Assembly: GCA_007119305.1 (NCBI GenBank)
Contig: SKPY01000305.1
Location: 1-6,118, forward strand
Source of the DNA: Nitriliruptorales bacterium
GTDB taxonomy: Bacteria; Actinomycetota; Nitriliruptoria; Euzebyales; Egibacteraceae
Reading direction: 5' to 3'
DNA length: 6,118 nt
Made by a program: the position numbers and the translations under genes. Below are positions 5,426 to 6,118 of the stretch, piece by piece. Numbering within the stretch: position 1 is the first letter of the stretch; each line of letters opens with the position of its first letter. The notes under the pieces are model-generated. The model saw only the letters and a program-made list of their open reading frames with translations, made no database searches and was not told the origin of the DNA.

Positions 5426-6118
5426 GTGCGCATGAGCAGCACGCAGGGACAGGAGCCAGCCGGCACGCCCCGGGCCGCGAGCGGCCCGCTGTGCCCGTTC
5501 GAGCTCAGCGTCGACCCGATCACGCGCTTCCTCAACTGCGAGCTCGCCGACGACCCCACCTACGACGGGCTGGAGCTGCAGTACTTCGACGTCCCCGTGC
5601 ACGGCACCGGCATGCTCGCCTTCCTGTCCCGCCGCGCCGACCGCCGCGTCGACTACTACCACGAGCCCGGGTTGCGGCTGGACCAAGACAGCTTCCGCCT
5701 CGGCGCGGGCACCGGCGCGTGGACGGAGACGACCTTCCAGGTCGCTCGGCTGGAGATCGCCGCGGACGGCGTCGACGCCGAGGTGCGCTTCACCGACGTG
5801 GACGGCAGGCTGGTCGAGGTCCGGGTCAACGACCGCGACGCCCGGCGCCGGCGCGCCGCCCAGCTGCTCGCACCGGTCGGAGCCAGCGTCGACCAGCCCA
5901 ACGCGCTGCTGCTGGTGTGGCTGCACGGCTTCGACCTCGTCCGCGTCACCGGCACCCAGCCGGTGATCCGCATCGACGGCCGCGAGGCGTCCACCGGCCG
6001 GCTGCCCGGCAGGCTCCTGCATCGCCGCCACCTCATCAAGTACGCCGCGCCGCTGTGCGCCGCGCAGCTCAACCGCAATCACGACGGCCCGCTCGCCCCG
6101 GTGGACCCGGCAGCACCC
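5426..6118 (+). CDS. Unrecognised protein, 3' end outside the window
   Basis: An open frame of 231 codons with no stop before the window edge, so the gene is truncated by the window. The GTG at 5426 lies 5 bp after GGAGGG (5415-5420); the in-frame ATG two codons later, at 5432, is the alternative. The protein has no signal peptide or membrane helix. It appears rich in beta-strands over about 20-190, with alternating segments such as LELQYFDVPVHG (49-60), RRVDYYHEPGLRLD (73-86) and DAEVRFTDVDGRLVEVRVND near 112-131. A helical, basic stretch RLLHRRHLIKYAAPLC (196-211) follows, then NRNHDGPLAP. I do not recognise the family; a lipocalin-like or other small beta-barrel fold is possible but unproven. 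Codon use matches its neighbours. Parts of residues 68-86 and 194-229 recur, inverted and scrambled, at 1-177, so this gene has or had a close paralog. Confidence 0.75.
   Translation, partial: MRMSSTQGQEPAGTPRAASGPLCPFELSVDPITRFLNCELADDPTYDGLELQYFDVPVHGTGMLAFLSRRADRRVDYYHEPGLRLDQDSFRLGAGTGAWTETTFQVARLEIAADGVDAEVRFTDVDGRLVEVRVNDRDARRRRAAQLLAPVGASVDQPNALLLVWLHGFDLVRVTGTQPVIRIDGREASTGRLPGRLLHRRHLIKYAAPLCAAQLNRNHDGPLAPVDPAAP
5626..6111. repeat. Right-hand partners of the inverted repeat blocks
   Basis: Three segments inside the right-edge gene, 5626-5684, 6005-6067 and 6070-6111, are inverted partners of 1-60, 62-124 and 127-177. Identity is about 93%, 95% and 98%, ignoring one 1-bp and one 9-bp insertion in the left copy. 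At least five substitutions fall at third codon positions without changing the residue. The roughly 320 bp between 5685 and 6004 have no counterpart in the window. The blocks bracket a 5.4-kb interior in inverted orientation, which could support recombination-driven inversion, though each block is short. Confidence 0.75.

Noticed and set aside
3889..5559. Open minus-strand frame of 556 codons across the amidase gene
   Set aside because: It is the antisense of the amidase, which has an intact catalytic triad. Its translation is Arg/Gly/Ala/Val-rich with no motif, typical of shadows in GC-rich DNA.
5156..6082. Open minus-strand frame of 308 codons opposite the right-edge gene
   Set aside because: The plus strand has a ribosome binding site and a balanced protein composition. 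Substitutions between the right-edge gene and its left-edge fragments fall mainly at third positions of the plus-strand frame, supporting the plus-strand reading.

Overview
The window looks like chromosomal DNA of a very GC-rich actinobacterium (Actinomycetota). G/C-ending codons dominate throughout. One gene encodes a mycothiol-dependent DinB-fold enzyme, and mycothiol is the low-molecular-weight thiol characteristic of Actinomycetota. Several genes carry short TANNNT -10 elements, and one of these fits a leaderless transcript. Nothing seen fixes the genus. No rRNA, tRNA, CRISPR array or recognisable insertion sequence was found.

Left edge (1-177, minus strand): a mosaic of three short blocks, each about 93-98% identical at DNA level to parts of the gene at the right edge (5426-6118). 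They lie in inverted orientation and in the wrong order (C-terminal block first), with one frameshift and one 9-bp tandem duplication. The right-hand gene is a partial coding region of unrecognised family that runs off the window.

Regulated operon (210-1987, plus strand): a clear sigma70-like promoter (TTGACG, 18 bp, CATAAT) sits in an AT-rich island. It is bracketed by two CCTA-N7-TAGG palindromes whose centres are 34 bp apart, one over the -35 box and one at the expected start of transcription. Downstream lie a 39-residue microprotein with a very strong ribosome binding site, a DsbA/FrnE-like thioredoxin-fold protein whose CxxC has become CPWA, and a protein of the mycothiol-dependent maleylpyruvate isomerase family. 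Gaps are 6 and 17 bp, so the three are probably co-transcribed. The combination suggests small-thiol or electrophile chemistry under ligand-responsive repression; the substrate is unknown. This operon is the most novel-looking part of the window.

Intergenic stretch (1988-2370): about 380 bp without a convincing gene; one weak 63-codon frame is recorded.

Right half (2371-5340, plus strand): a membrane-tethered PQQ-type sugar dehydrogenase (Asd/YliI-like beta-propeller) with a Pro/Glu-rich stalk, then an amidase-signature hydrolase with an intact Lys-Ser-Ser triad and an apparent leaderless promoter. Each has its own promoter-like element, and weak hairpins separate the units, so they look independently expressed and not part of the first operon.
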